Below are positions 21,017 through 29,547 of a DNA stretch of 64,000 nucleotides, in pieces. The translations under genes were made by a program, and so were the position numbers. Source of the stretch: Alphaproteobacteria bacterium (GTDB lineage Bacteria > Myxococcota_A > UBA796 > GCA-2862545); contig JACKEQ010000027.1 in the NCBI GenBank assembly GCA_020632885.1, positions 1 to 64,000 on the forward strand, written 5' to 3'. The notes under the pieces are model-generated. The model saw only the letters and a list, made by a program, of their open reading frames with translations. It was not told the DNA's origin and did no database searches. The first letter of the stretch is position 1; the number at the start of each line of letters is the position of its first letter.

Positions 21017-22057
21017 TCAGCCGCAGGATCCGCCCGGTCCCGCGGCCTGCACGGCGAGCATCCCACCCGTCATGCTCGCCACCTCCCGGAAGCCCATGGC
21101 CTCGAGCTCGAGGGCAGCACGGTCGGAGCGCCCCCCGGACCGGCAGATGGTCACGATGCGCTGGCCGCGATCCCAGCCCACCGCCGCGTTGTGGAGCGTC
21201 ATGAGCGGCACGAGCTCCGTGCCGTCGAGGTGGCCGAGAGGCCCGTCGTACTCGTCGTCGTTGCGCACGTCCACGAGCCGCACCTCGGACGCGTGGGCCT
21301 TCACCCAGTCCACGGGGGCCTGCAGAGCGCCGTGGGCGTTGCGCTCGAGCTCGTCCCATGGGTCGGTGGGGCGGCCGAGCTTCAGGTTCGCAGGCACGGC
21401 GACGTCGATCATCTTCGGGTACGCGAGGTCCAGCGCGTCCATGATGTCCTGGAACTCCGCGAGCGTGCGGCCACCGCCCAGGCGCGGGTTGTGCGCCTTC
21501 TCCTCGGCCACCGTGCTCATGGTCCGGCCCTTGTAGTCGTGGCCCGGGAAGATGGCGCAGCCGTCCGGGAGCGAGAAGATCTGCTCGTGCACCGAGCGGA
21601 ACAGAGTGGGTGCGCTGCCCTCCTGGAAGTCCGTGCGCCCGCATCCCCGGATCAGCAGGGCGTCTCCGGTGAACGCCATGGAGTGGTCGCCCGTGACGTA
21701 GGTGGCCGAGGAGCCCGTGTGGCCGGGCGTCATGCGGACCTCCAGCACCACGGAGCCGAACGCCAGGCGCTCGCCGTGCTGGACCTCGCGGTACTCGCCC
21801 TTCGCGCCGGACCCGGCAGGGTAGAGGGTCTGGCAGCCCGTCCGGTCGGCCAGCGTCGCGGCCGCCGTGACGTGGTCCGCGTGGACGTGGGTGTCGAGGG
21901 TCGCCACGAGCTCCAGCCCGAGCTCCGCGAGCACCTGGAGGTCACGGTCGACGAGCTCGACCACGGGGTCGATGAGGACCGCTGTGCCCTGGGTGGGGTC
22001 ACCGAGCAGGTAGGTGTAGGTACAGCTCTCGCGGTCGAACAACTGGCGGAAGATCAT
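21017..22057 (-). CDS. Persulfide dioxygenase-rhodanese fusion
   Basis: 346 residues. The N-terminal metallo-beta-lactamase domain is of the ETHE1/persulfide dioxygenase type, with THVHADH (56-62), His113 (PGHTGS), Asp132 (TGDALL) and His173 (GHDYKG). A C-terminal rhodanese domain carries the catalytic loop CRSGGR with Cys305. These fusions oxidise glutathione persulfide to sulfite and, through rhodanese, exchange sulfane sulfur with thiosulfate. ATG at 22057 has AGGAG 7 nt upstream. A sigma54 promoter lies 33-48 nt upstream. The gene is downstream of its probable activator and a SulP transporter, which supports a role in sulfide oxidation and detoxification. Confidence 0.85.
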   Translation of the reverse strand: MIFRQLFDRESCTYTYLLGDPTQGTAVLIDPVVELVDRDLQVLAELGLELVATLDTHVHADHVTAAATLADRTGCQTLYPAGSGAKGEYREVQHGERLAFGSVVLEVRMTPGHTGSSATYVTGDHSMAFTGDALLIRGCGRTDFQEGSAPTLFRSVHEQIFSLPDGCAIFPGHDYKGRTMSTVAEEKAHNPRLGGGRTLAEFQDIMDALDLAYPKMIDVAVPANLKLGRPTDPWDELERNAHGALQAPVDWVKAHASEVRLVDVRNDDEYDGPLGHLDGTELVPLMTLHNAAVGWDRGQRIVTICRSGGRSDRAALELEAMGFREVASMTGGMLAVQAAGPGGSCG

Positions 22058-22089
22058 CGGGGCTCCTCGGAGGACATCGATGTCCGCCA

Positions 22090-22105
22090 AGCAAGCTCCG
22101 TGCCG
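22090..22105 (-). promoter_or_regulatory. sigma54 promoter for the persulfide dioxygenase gene
   Basis: Minus-strand CGGCACGGAGCTTGCT, matching -24 GG and -12 GC of the TGGCACG-N4-TTGCW consensus with correct spacing. The predicted transcript would start ~22 nt before the ATG, leaving room for the AGGAG site. A perfect GGACATCGATGTCC palindrome (22072-22085) covers the start site. Confidence 0.8.
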
Positions 22106-22107
22106 AC

Positions 22108-23079
22108 CTACAACGCGTCCAGCCCGAGCACCTTCATGCGCCGCCAGAGCGTGGTGCGCGAGATGCCGAGCCGGGCCGCCGCGCGCGAACGGTTGCCGCG
22201 GGCCTGCACCAGGGCCTCCAGGATCTCTGCGCGGTCCTCCCTACGCACGGCCTGCACGGCCGGCTCGTGGGGCTCGGGAGGCCCCTCGCCGCGGAGCTCG
22301 GGCGGGAGGTCGGCGAGCGTGAGCCGGGGGCCCGTGCCCAGCGCCATGGCGGCCTGGACGACGTTGCGCAGCTCCCGGACGTTCCCCGGCCAGTCGTAGG
22401 CCACCATGCACGCGAGCGCGTCGGGCTCGATGCCCTCCATCCGACGGCCGCCGGTGTCCAGGGTGGCGATGAAGTGTCGCAGGAGCGGTGCGATGTCGTC
22501 GCGACGCTCGCGCAACGGCGGGAGGAAGACGGTAGCGACACGGATGCGGAACATCAGGTCGGCCCGGAACCGCCCTTCCTGCACGCCGCGCCGGAGCGAC
22601 CGGTGGGTCGCCGAGACCATGCGCACGTCGACCTTGCGGGCCTCGCTGCCGCCCACCGGCGTGAACGAGCTCTCCTGCAACACCCGCAACAGGCGTGGCT
22701 GGATGTCGAGGGGCAGCTCGCCGATCTCGTCGAGGAAGACCGTCCCCCCGTCCGCCCGCTCGAACAGGCCCTGGCGCGCCCGCACCGCGCCGGTGAACGC
22801 CCCGCGGACATGGCCGAACAGCTCGCTGGCCAGCAGGTCGCCCGTGAGCGTCGCGCAGTTCACCGCCAGGAACGGCCGGGACGCCCGGGGCGAGAGGTCG
22901 TGCAGGGCGCGCGCGACGAGCTCCTTGCCGCTCCCGGTCTCCCCGCGGATGAGGATCGGCGCGTCGGTGGCGGCCGCCCGTTCCAGGGTGTTCCAGAGGT
23001 CGTGCATCGACGGCGCGCGCGACAACATGCCGTGGAAGGTGCGGAGCTCCTGGCCCTCCGACGTCGCCGCTCGGATCAT
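22108..23079 (-). CDS. sigma54-dependent activator without receiver domain (activator 1)
   Basis: 323 residues: an AAA+ domain from residue ~15 and a C-terminal Fis-type helix-turn-helix (NRSRAAARLGISRTTLWRRMK). Walker A is GETGSGKE (46-53), the sigma54-contact loop GAFTGA is intact (93-98), and Walker B is TVFLDEIG. There is no N-terminal sensory domain beyond ~15 residues, so control is probably by its expression or by a partner. ATG has a GAGGAA site. It lies between SulP (19-nt gap) and the persulfide dioxygenase gene, and probably activates the sigma54 promoters of this cluster (inference). Confidence 0.85.
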   Translation of the reverse strand: MIRAATSEGQELRTFHGMLSRAPSMHDLWNTLERAAATDAPILIRGETGSGKELVARALHDLSPRASRPFLAVNCATLTGDLLASELFGHVRGAFTGAVRARQGLFERADGGTVFLDEIGELPLDIQPRLLRVLQESSFTPVGGSEARKVDVRMVSATHRSLRRGVQEGRFRADLMFRIRVATVFLPPLRERRDDIAPLLRHFIATLDTGGRRMEGIEPDALACMVAYDWPGNVRELRNVVQAAMALGTGPRLTLADLPPELRGEGPPEPHEPAVQAVRREDRAEILEALVQARGNRSRAAARLGISRTTLWRRMKVLGLDAL

Positions 23080-23097
23080 CGATGTTCCTCAGATGTT

Positions 23098-24849
23098 TCA
23101 GCGTGTTGCAACACCCTTGTAACACTGAGTGCAGGTGCCCTCGGGCACCTCCTGGCCCGCGGAGCGCAGGTAGTGGGCCAGCGGACAGGTCGCGCACGCC
23201 CCACCCCCGAGCTCCAGCCCGTGCACCAGGGCCTCGTTCATGGCCAGGAACCACTCGGTCTGCGTGGGGAAGAGGGCGTGGTCGCCGAACTGCTCGGTGA
23301 GCCCGACGTCGTCGAACAGGGCCATCGTGCCGGGCTTCATGCCCGCGAGGAGGAGGTGGCGGCCGTGCTCCGCCAGGCGTGCCCGCATCGCGAGGAGCAC
23401 GCCAGCGGTGGTGTAGTCGAGGCCCCGGGCCCGCTTGAGACGCACGATGAGCACGCGCACGCTGGGGTCGCGCGTGGCGTCGTCCAGGGCGTCCTGGAGC
23501 TCGCTCGCCGCCCCGAAGAACAGGTTGCCCTCGACGTGGAGCGCCCGGACCTTGCGGCACACCTCGAGCGGTGCGTCGAAGTCCCCGGTGGCCTCGCGGA
23601 TGTGGTTGTCGCTCACGACGAGGTCGGTGACGCGTAGGTGCCGGACCCGGCGGAGGAACAGGAGGATCGAGATGCCCACGCCGAGGTAGATCGCCAGGTC
23701 CAGCGGGAGGGTCCAGGTGCCCACGACGGTCGCCAGGAAGGCCAGCCGGTCGCCCCAGATCGCGTGCATGACCTGCTTGATCGCCTTCTCGTCGACCAGA
23801 TCCCGCGCCACCAGGAGCAGGAGGCCCGCCAGGCTGGCGATGGGCGTGAGATCCACGAACGGCCCCGCCAGGAGCAGCACCAGGACCATCAACAGACCCG
23901 AGAACACGCCCGACAACCGGCTGACGGCACCGGCCCGGAAGTTCAGGGCGGACCGCGAGAGGCTGCCGCTCACGGGGTAGCCGCCGGTGAACGCCGCGCC
24001 CAGGTTGGACAGGCCCTGCCCGAGGAACTCGCGGTTCATGTCGAGCCGCTCGCCGCTCTCGGCCGCGATGGACCGGGCCACGGCACTCGACTCCACCAGC
24101 GAGAGCACCGTGGCGGCGACGGCGGCCGGGAGGAGGAGCTGGAGCGTGGCGGCGTCGACCGGTGGCCGCGTGAGGGGCGGGAGGCCCGCCGGGACGGGCG
24201 CGATCTGGCCGGCCGTCGCGAGCCCCATGCCCTCGAGATCGAACAACCAGGAGAGCACGATCCCGCCGATGAGCACGAGGATCGCGCCCGGTGCGCGCGG
24301 CAGGTAGCGGCGCTGCAGGAGCAACACGGCCAGCGTACCGAGCCCGAGGCCCACCGACAGCGGGTTCGCCCCGTGCAGGCCGCTCACCCACGTCATGAAG
24401 CGCGTGGCGGGGTCGCCGCGGCCCATCGACGTCTGCGTGAGGTAGCCGAGCTGCCCGAAGCCGATGAGGAGCCCCGCACCCGTGATGTACCCGAGCACCA
24501 CGGCCTTGCTGATGTAGTCGACGATCGACCCCAGCCGCAGGGCGCCCGCCGCGAACTGGAAGGCGCCCACCAGGAGCGCGAGGGTCGCCGCGAACAGGAT
24601 CGGGTCGCCGTCGGACGCCTCGTTGGCCAGCGTGAGCCCGACGAGGAGCGACAGGGCGTTCGTGGGGCCGGTCACCACGTGGCTGCTGCTGCGCGCGAGG
24701 GCCGCGAGCACGGTGGGGACGGCCGCCGCATACAGGCCCATGGCCGGCGGGAGCCCCGCGATCATCGCGTAGGCGACGCCCTGCGGCACGGCCATCATGG
24801 TCACCGCAGCAGCGGCAGAGAGATCACGTCGGAGGGAGTCGCCGGTCAT
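23098..24849 (-). CDS. SulP-family anion transporter with STAS domain and Cys-rich tail
   Basis: 583 residues. The sulfate transporter signature region (MMAVPQGVAYAMIAGLPPAMGLYA) and ~10-12 membrane helices precede a STAS domain (LHVEGNLFFGAASELQDALDD...RARGLDYTTAGVL). The end is unusual: ~35 extra residues with CATC and CTQC pairs that could bind zinc or an FeS cluster. SulP proteins move sulfate or related anions; in a sulfur-oxidising cluster, sulfate/sulfite export is a reasonable guess. The -24/-12 element upstream would start transcription only ~3 nt before this ATG, so the message may be leaderless. Confidence 0.85.
   Translation of the reverse strand: MTGDSLRRDLSAAAAVTMMAVPQGVAYAMIAGLPPAMGLYAAAVPTVLAALARSSSHVVTGPTNALSLLVGLTLANEASDGDPILFAATLALLVGAFQFAAGALRLGSIVDYISKAVVLGYITGAGLLIGFGQLGYLTQTSMGRGDPATRFMTWVSGLHGANPLSVGLGLGTLAVLLLQRRYLPRAPGAILVLIGGIVLSWLFDLEGMGLATAGQIAPVPAGLPPLTRPPVDAATLQLLLPAAVAATVLSLVESSAVARSIAAESGERLDMNREFLGQGLSNLGAAFTGGYPVSGSLSRSALNFRAGAVSRLSGVFSGLLMVLVLLLAGPFVDLTPIASLAGLLLLVARDLVDEKAIKQVMHAIWGDRLAFLATVVGTWTLPLDLAIYLGVGISILLFLRRVRHLRVTDLVVSDNHIREATGDFDAPLEVCRKVRALHVEGNLFFGAASELQDALDDATRDPSVRVLIVRLKRARGLDYTTAGVLLAMRARLAEHGRHLLLAGMKPGTMALFDDVGLTEQFGDHALFPTQTEWFLAMNEALVHGLELGGGACATCPLAHYLRSAGQEVPEGTCTQCYKGVATR
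23103..23125. promoter_or_regulatory. Candidate enhancer site for activator 1
   Basis: An interrupted inverted repeat, GTGTTGCAA-CACCC-TTGTAACAC, with 9-bp arms and one mismatch, starting 24 bp before the activator's start codon and inside the last codons of the SulP gene. It is unusually AT-containing for its surroundings. Location and symmetry suit a Fis-type HTH binding site. Confidence 0.4.
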
Positions 24850-24862
24850 TCCGGATCCCGTG

Positions 24863-24878
24863 AGCAAGACGCGTGCCG
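24863..24878 (-). promoter_or_regulatory. sigma54 promoter facing the SulP gene
   Basis: Minus-strand CGGCACGCGTCTTGCT, correct GG/GC spacing. It lies back-to-back with the plus-strand element at 24883, only 4 bp away. The predicted start is almost at the ATG (24849), which is the main doubt about its use. Confidence 0.6.
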
Positions 24879-24882
24879 AAAG

Positions 24883-24898
24883 AGGCACGGGACTTGCA
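24883..24898 (+). promoter_or_regulatory. sigma54 promoter for the molybdopterin oxidoreductase operon
   Basis: AGGCACGGGACTTGCA, matching the -24/-12 consensus with correct spacing. The predicted start is ~24910, giving a leader of about 50 nt before the ATG at 24960. Confidence 0.8.
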
Positions 24899-24959
24899 AA
24901 CCGTCCTGCGGCATCATGGCGCCCAGACCCCGGCGTGCGCCCGCCGGAAGAGGAACGGG

Positions 24960-26573
24960 ATGAACTACGGCTTCGTCATCGACAACAGCAGCTGCATCGG
25001 CTGTCACGCGTGCTCCACCGCGTGCAAGTCCGAGCACCACGTCCCCCTGGGCGTGAACCGGACCTGGGTGAAGTACACGGAGACCGGCCGGTACCCGGAC
25101 GCCCGGCGGAGCTTCCAGGTCACCCGGTGCAACCACTGCTCCAACCCGCCGTGCGTGCGGATCTGCCCCACGGGCGCCATGCACCAGCGGGCGGACGGCA
25201 TCGTCGACTTCGACTCCGATGCGTGCATCGGGTGCAAGGGTTGCCTCCAGGCCTGCCCGTACGACGCCATCTACATCGACCCCGACACCCACACGGCGGC
25301 CAAGTGCAACTACTGCGCGCACCGCGTGGAGGTCGGCGTGGAGCCGGCCTGCGTCGTGGTCTGCCCGGAGCACGCCATCATCGCCGGCGACCTCGACGAT
25401 CCCACGTCCGAGATCAGCCACGTGGTCGCCAAGAACAACGTCACGGTCCGGAAGCCCGAGCAGGGCACGAGCCCCAAGGTGTTCTACATCCAGGGCCACG
25501 ACATCAACATGCACCCAACGGCCACCGAGCGCACGCCCGACAGCTTCATGTGGGCGGACGTCCTCGACCTGCACCCCGGTGAGCACCCGAAGCCGAAGGG
25601 CACGGCCATCCCGCCGGTGGCCCCGTCCTCCGGGCCCACCCGCACGCCCCAGGAGCAGGGCCTGAATGCCGGGGGCCCGATCCAGGTGAGCGGGAACATG
25701 GCCGGGCACATGGTCCAGGTCGGCTACAACGCGCAGCACAAGATCCCCTGGCACTGGCAGATCCCCGCGTACGTCGTCACCAAGCACATCGCGGGCGGCA
25801 CGTTCATGCTGCTCGGGGTCGCCGCCCTCCTCGGGGGCATCCCGTTCTCGGCGGGCCAGGTCGTGTTCGCCGGCGGTCTCGCCGTGCTGATGTCCCTCGT
25901 CACCCTCGCGCTCCTGATCTACGACCTCGACCGGCCGGACCGCTTCTTCTACCTGCTCGTCCGTCCGCAGTGGCGCTCCTGGATCGCCCGGGCCGCCTGG
26001 ATTCTGAGCGGTTTCTCGGCCGTCACCGGCCTCTGGTGGGCGCTCGAGACGGCCGCCTGGCTCGGCATCCTCGGCGAGCCCACCACGCTCCGGCCCCTGC
26101 TGGCGGCCCTCTCCATCCCCTTCGGTCTCGGCGCGTCCATCTACACCGCGTTCCTGTTCGCCCAGGCCGAGGGCCGCGATCTCTGGCAGGCCAGCCACGT
26201 GCCCTTCCAGATGACGATCCACGCCGTCGCCTTCGGCGCCGCCACCCTCGCGATCGCGGGGCCGGCCACCGAGAGCATGCGCTGGCTCTTCGTCCTCGCG
26301 ATGCTCGCCTCCCTCGTCGTCACCCTGTTCGCCGACCTCACCGTCCCCCAGGCCAGCGAGCTCGCCCGTCGGGCGGCCGTCGACATGACCTGGGGCCGCT
26401 ACAAGCGGGAGTACTGGATGGGCGGCATCGGTCTCGGTCACATCGTCGCCATCGCCCTCGGGGTGATCGGTGGCGCCGTCGGCAGCCTGCTCGCCCTCGT
26501 GGCGGCCGGCGTCGGCATGTACGCCTACAACCTCGCCTTCGTGATGGCTCCGCAAGAGCAGCCCAACTCCTGA
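24960..26573 (+). CDS. Fused electron-transfer subunit: four-cluster ferredoxin + NrfD/PsrC membrane domain
   Basis: 537 residues. The N-terminal ~200 residues hold four Cys sets typical of PsrB/DmsB/SoeB subunits: CIGCHACSTAC from residue 12, CNHCSNPPCVRIC, CIGCKGCLQAC and CNYC...CVVVC. After a Pro-rich linker, residues ~290-530 form about eight membrane helices of the NrfD/PsrC quinone-binding type (IYDLDRPDRF). In most organisms these are two separate proteins; here they are one chain. There is no Tat signal, so the FeS domain should face the cytoplasm. It passes electrons from the catalytic subunit at 26584 to the quinone pool. Confidence 0.85.
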   Translation: MNYGFVIDNSSCIGCHACSTACKSEHHVPLGVNRTWVKYTETGRYPDARRSFQVTRCNHCSNPPCVRICPTGAMHQRADGIVDFDSDACIGCKGCLQACPYDAIYIDPDTHTAAKCNYCAHRVEVGVEPACVVVCPEHAIIAGDLDDPTSEISHVVAKNNVTVRKPEQGTSPKVFYIQGHDINMHPTATERTPDSFMWADVLDLHPGEHPKPKGTAIPPVAPSSGPTRTPQEQGLNAGGPIQVSGNMAGHMVQVGYNAQHKIPWHWQIPAYVVTKHIAGGTFMLLGVAALLGGIPFSAGQVVFAGGLAVLMSLVTLALLIYDLDRPDRFFYLLVRPQWRSWIARAAWILSGFSAVTGLWWALETAAWLGILGEPTTLRPLLAALSIPFGLGASIYTAFLFAQAEGRDLWQASHVPFQMTIHAVAFGAATLAIAGPATESMRWLFVLAMLASLVVTLFADLTVPQASELARRAAVDMTWGRYKREYWMGGIGLGHIVAIALGVIGGAVGSLLALVAAGVGMYAYNLAFVMAPQEQPNS

Positions 26574-26583
26574 GGTCCGAACC

Positions 26584-29547
26584 ATGACTGCCACGCGCCG
26601 TCTCGCCGACACGTTCGCCCGCATGCTCGGGCTCCCGGAGTCCAAGGCCACCCGCTACGAGCGGCAGCCCACGTCTCCCTCCAACGCCGCCGGCGTCGCC
26701 ATGCCCGGCTACGCCCGCGACGGGGGCAGCCCCGTCGACATGATCGAGGTCCGCCAGCCCGACGGCCGGATGTCCTCCTACCCGCCGCCGGACCACTGGG
26801 CCGACTGGGTCGAGTGGGACGCGAAGGCGTGGCCCGAGAAGGTCGCGCGTCGCTACACCCTCGTGCCCACCATCTGCTTCAACTGCGAGTCGGGCTGCGG
26901 GCTCCTCGCCTACGTCGACAGCACCACGCTCGAGATCCGCAAGTTCGAGGGCAACCCGATGCACCCGGGCTCCCGGGGCCGCAACTGCGCCAAGGGTCCG
27001 GCCACGCACAACCAGGTGTACGACCCAGAGCGCATCCTCTACCCCCTCAAGCGGGTCGGGCCGCGCGGCAGCGGCCAGTGGAAGCGCGTGAGCTGGGACG
27101 AGGCGATGGACGACATCGCCGCGAAGATGCGGGAGTCCCGCCAGAAGCGGCGCGACGGCATCATGTACCACGTGGGTCGCCCGGGCGAGGACCACTACGC
27201 CAACCGCTGCATCCAGGCGTGGGGCGTGGACGGCCACAACAGCCACACCAACGTCTGCAGCGCCGCCGCCCGCACGGGCTACACGCTCTGGGCGGGCTTC
27301 GACCGTCCCAGCCCGGACTACGCGAACGCCCGCACCATCCTGCTGATCTCGAGCCACCTCGAGACCGGCCACTACTTCAACCCGCACGCCCAGCGGATCA
27401 TCGACGCCAAGAAGAACGGCGCCCGCCTGATCACCTTCGATCCACGGCTCTCGAACACCGCGTCGAAGTCGGACGTCTGGCTGCCCACCTGGCCCGGCAG
27501 CGAGACCACCGTGCTCCTGGCCATCGCCCGGCACCTCCTCGAGACCGACCAGTGGAACAAGGACTTCGTCCGTCGCTGGGTGGACTGGCAGACCTTCCTG
27601 AAGCACGCGCCAACGGTCATCCGCGACCCCGGTGTGCACGAGGCCATCGCGGGCCGCGACACGTTCGAGGGCTTCGTGGACGGGCTGAAGGCGCTCTACC
27701 GCGACTTCACGTTCGAGCGGGCCGCCACCGAGGCCCAGGTGCCGGAAGACCGGATCCGCGCGGCTGCCGACGCCATCGCGGCCGCCGGTGACCGCCTGGC
27801 CGCCCACAACTGGCGGTCGGCCTCCATCGGCAACCGTGGCGGCTGGCAGGTCGTGCGCTGCCTGTTCCTGCTCAACGTGCTCACCGGGAGCGTCGGCACC
27901 GTGGGCGGCACGTCGGGCAACTCGTGGAACAAGTTCACCCCCAAGCCCTTCCGTCAGCCGCCCGCGGGCGACACCTGGAACGAGCTGCACCTCCCCGACG
28001 AGTGGTCGCCCTTCGCCCACTTCGAGATGTCGTTCCTCCTCCCCCACTTCCTGAAGGAGGGCCGGGGCACCGTGGACGTGTACTTCACGCGCGTCTACAA
28101 CCCGCTCTGGACGAACCCCGACGGCTTCATGTGGATGGAGGCGCTGCAGGACGAGTCCAAGATGGGCCTGCACGTGGCGCTGACGCCCACCTGGAACGAG
28201 TCCGCCTGGTTCGCCGACTACGTGCTGCCCATGGGCCACGCCGGCGAGCGCCACGACGTGATGAGCCAGGAGACCCACGCCGGCAAGTGGATCGGCTTCC
28301 GCCAGCCCGTGCGGCGCGTGGCGATGGAGCGCCAGGGCAAGAAGGTGAAGTACACCTGGGAGGCCAACCCCGGCGAGGTCTGGGAGGAGGCGGAGCTCTG
28401 GGTGGAGCTCTCGTGGCGCATGGACCCCGACGGCTCGCTCGGCGTGCGCCAGTGGTTCGAGAGCCTCGAGAACCCCGGTCAGCCCGTCACCCAGGACGAG
28501 TACTGGGGCTGGATCTTCGACAACAGCGTGCCCGGCCTGCCCGAGGCCGCCGCGGCCGAAGGCCTGACACCCCTCGCCTACATGCGGAAGTACGGGGCCT
28601 TCGAGGTCGAGAAGAACGTCTACGCGCCGTACGAGCGCGAGGTGGGCGGCCGGAAGGGCAAGGACGGCCTGGTGCACCAGGACGGCAAGGTCATCGGCGT
28701 GGTCGTCGACGACGTGAAGCGCGCGGGGTTCGAGACGCCCAGCCGCAAGCTCGAGATCCTCTCGACCACCCTGGTGGACTGGGGCTGGAAGGAGCAGGAG
28801 TACGCCGTGCCGTGGCCGCTCGAGAGCCACGTGAGCCCCGCCAACATCGACGCGCGCAAGGGCGAGATGCTCCTGCTGCCCAACTGGCGGCTCCCCACGC
28901 TGATCCACACCCGCTCGGCCAACGCGAAGTGGCTGGTGGAGATCAGCCACAACAACCCCGTCTGGATGCACCCGAGCGACGCGCGGCGCCTCGGGGTCGA
29001 GACCGGCGACTGCGTGCGGGTCGACACCGAGATCGGCTGGTTCGTGGACCGCGCGTGGGTCACGGAGGGCATCAAGCCCGGGATCATCGCCATCTCGCAC
29101 CACCTGGGTCGCTGGCGGCTCCAGGACGACGCGGGCGTGAACAAGCAGGGAAGCTCGCTGGTGGACATCAGCTCCCAGGGCACCGAGCACCGCCTGAGGA
29201 TCCAGAAGGGTGCGGAGGCGTGGGCGTCCGTGGACCCCGACACCTCGCGGATCTGGTGGAAGACGGTGGGGGTGCACCAGAACCTCACCCACGCCGTGCA
29301 TCCCGACCCCATCAGCGGCGCCCACTGCTGGCTCCAGAAGGCCACCGGCGTACGGAAGGCCCGTGAGGACGAGCCATACGGGACGGTCTCCGTGGACACC
29401 ACGCGGTCCATGAAGGTGTACGAGGAGTGGAAGGCCCTCACCCGGCCCGCCTCCACGCACAGCCCCGACGGGACCCGCCGTCCCCACTGGCTCAAGCGGC
29501 CGCTCAAGCCCACCAAGGACGCCTACAAGCTCCCGACGGCCAAGTGA
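26584..29547 (+). CDS. Molybdopterin oxidoreductase catalytic subunit, SoeA-like (probable sulfite dehydrogenase)
   Basis: 987 residues. The 4Fe-4S motif near the N-terminus is C98-x2-C101-x3-C105...C135, followed by the three molybdopterin-binding domains. A Cys at position 225 (NVCSAAARTGY) sits where the molybdenum ligand is expected. No twin-arginine signal, consistent with the cytoplasmic SoeABC sulfite dehydrogenase. Polysulfide/thiosulfate reductases of the same family are usually exported. Neighbouring persulfide dioxygenases make sulfite, which would be its substrate. Family membership is secure; the exact substrate is inference. It starts 10 nt after the electron-transfer gene and shares a GTGA with the chaperone gene. 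Confidence 0.8.
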   Translation: MTATRRLADTFARMLGLPESKATRYERQPTSPSNAAGVAMPGYARDGGSPVDMIEVRQPDGRMSSYPPPDHWADWVEWDAKAWPEKVARRYTLVPTICFNCESGCGLLAYVDSTTLEIRKFEGNPMHPGSRGRNCAKGPATHNQVYDPERILYPLKRVGPRGSGQWKRVSWDEAMDDIAAKMRESRQKRRDGIMYHVGRPGEDHYANRCIQAWGVDGHNSHTNVCSAAARTGYTLWAGFDRPSPDYANARTILLISSHLETGHYFNPHAQRIIDAKKNGARLITFDPRLSNTASKSDVWLPTWPGSETTVLLAIARHLLETDQWNKDFVRRWVDWQTFLKHAPTVIRDPGVHEAIAGRDTFEGFVDGLKALYRDFTFERAATEAQVPEDRIRAAADAIAAAGDRLAAHNWRSASIGNRGGWQVVRCLFLLNVLTGSVGTVGGTSGNSWNKFTPKPFRQPPAGDTWNELHLPDEWSPFAHFEMSFLLPHFLKEGRGTVDVYFTRVYNPLWTNPDGFMWMEALQDESKMGLHVALTPTWNESAWFADYVLPMGHAGERHDVMSQETHAGKWIGFRQPVRRVAMERQGKKVKYTWEANPGEVWEEAELWVELSWRMDPDGSLGVRQWFESLENPGQPVTQDEYWGWIFDNSVPGLPEAAAAEGLTPLAYMRKYGAFEVEKNVYAPYEREVGGRKGKDGLVHQDGKVIGVVVDDVKRAGFETPSRKLEILSTTLVDWGWKEQEYAVPWPLESHVSPANIDARKGEMLLLPNWRLPTLIHTRSANAKWLVEISHNNPVWMHPSDARRLGVETGDCVRVDTEIGWFVDRAWVTEGIKPGIIAISHHLGRWRLQDDAGVNKQGSSLVDISSQGTEHRLRIQKGAEAWASVDPDTSRIWWKTVGVHQNLTHAVHPDPISGAHCWLQKATGVRKAREDEPYGTVSVDTTRSMKVYEEWKALTRPASTHSPDGTRRPHWLKRPLKPTKDAYKLPTAK

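Noticed and set aside
22072..22085. GGACATCGATGTCC palindrome considered as an operator
   Set aside because: Perfect but short and not repeated at the other sigma54 promoters. It may simply be leader structure, so it is only mentioned in the promoter entry.
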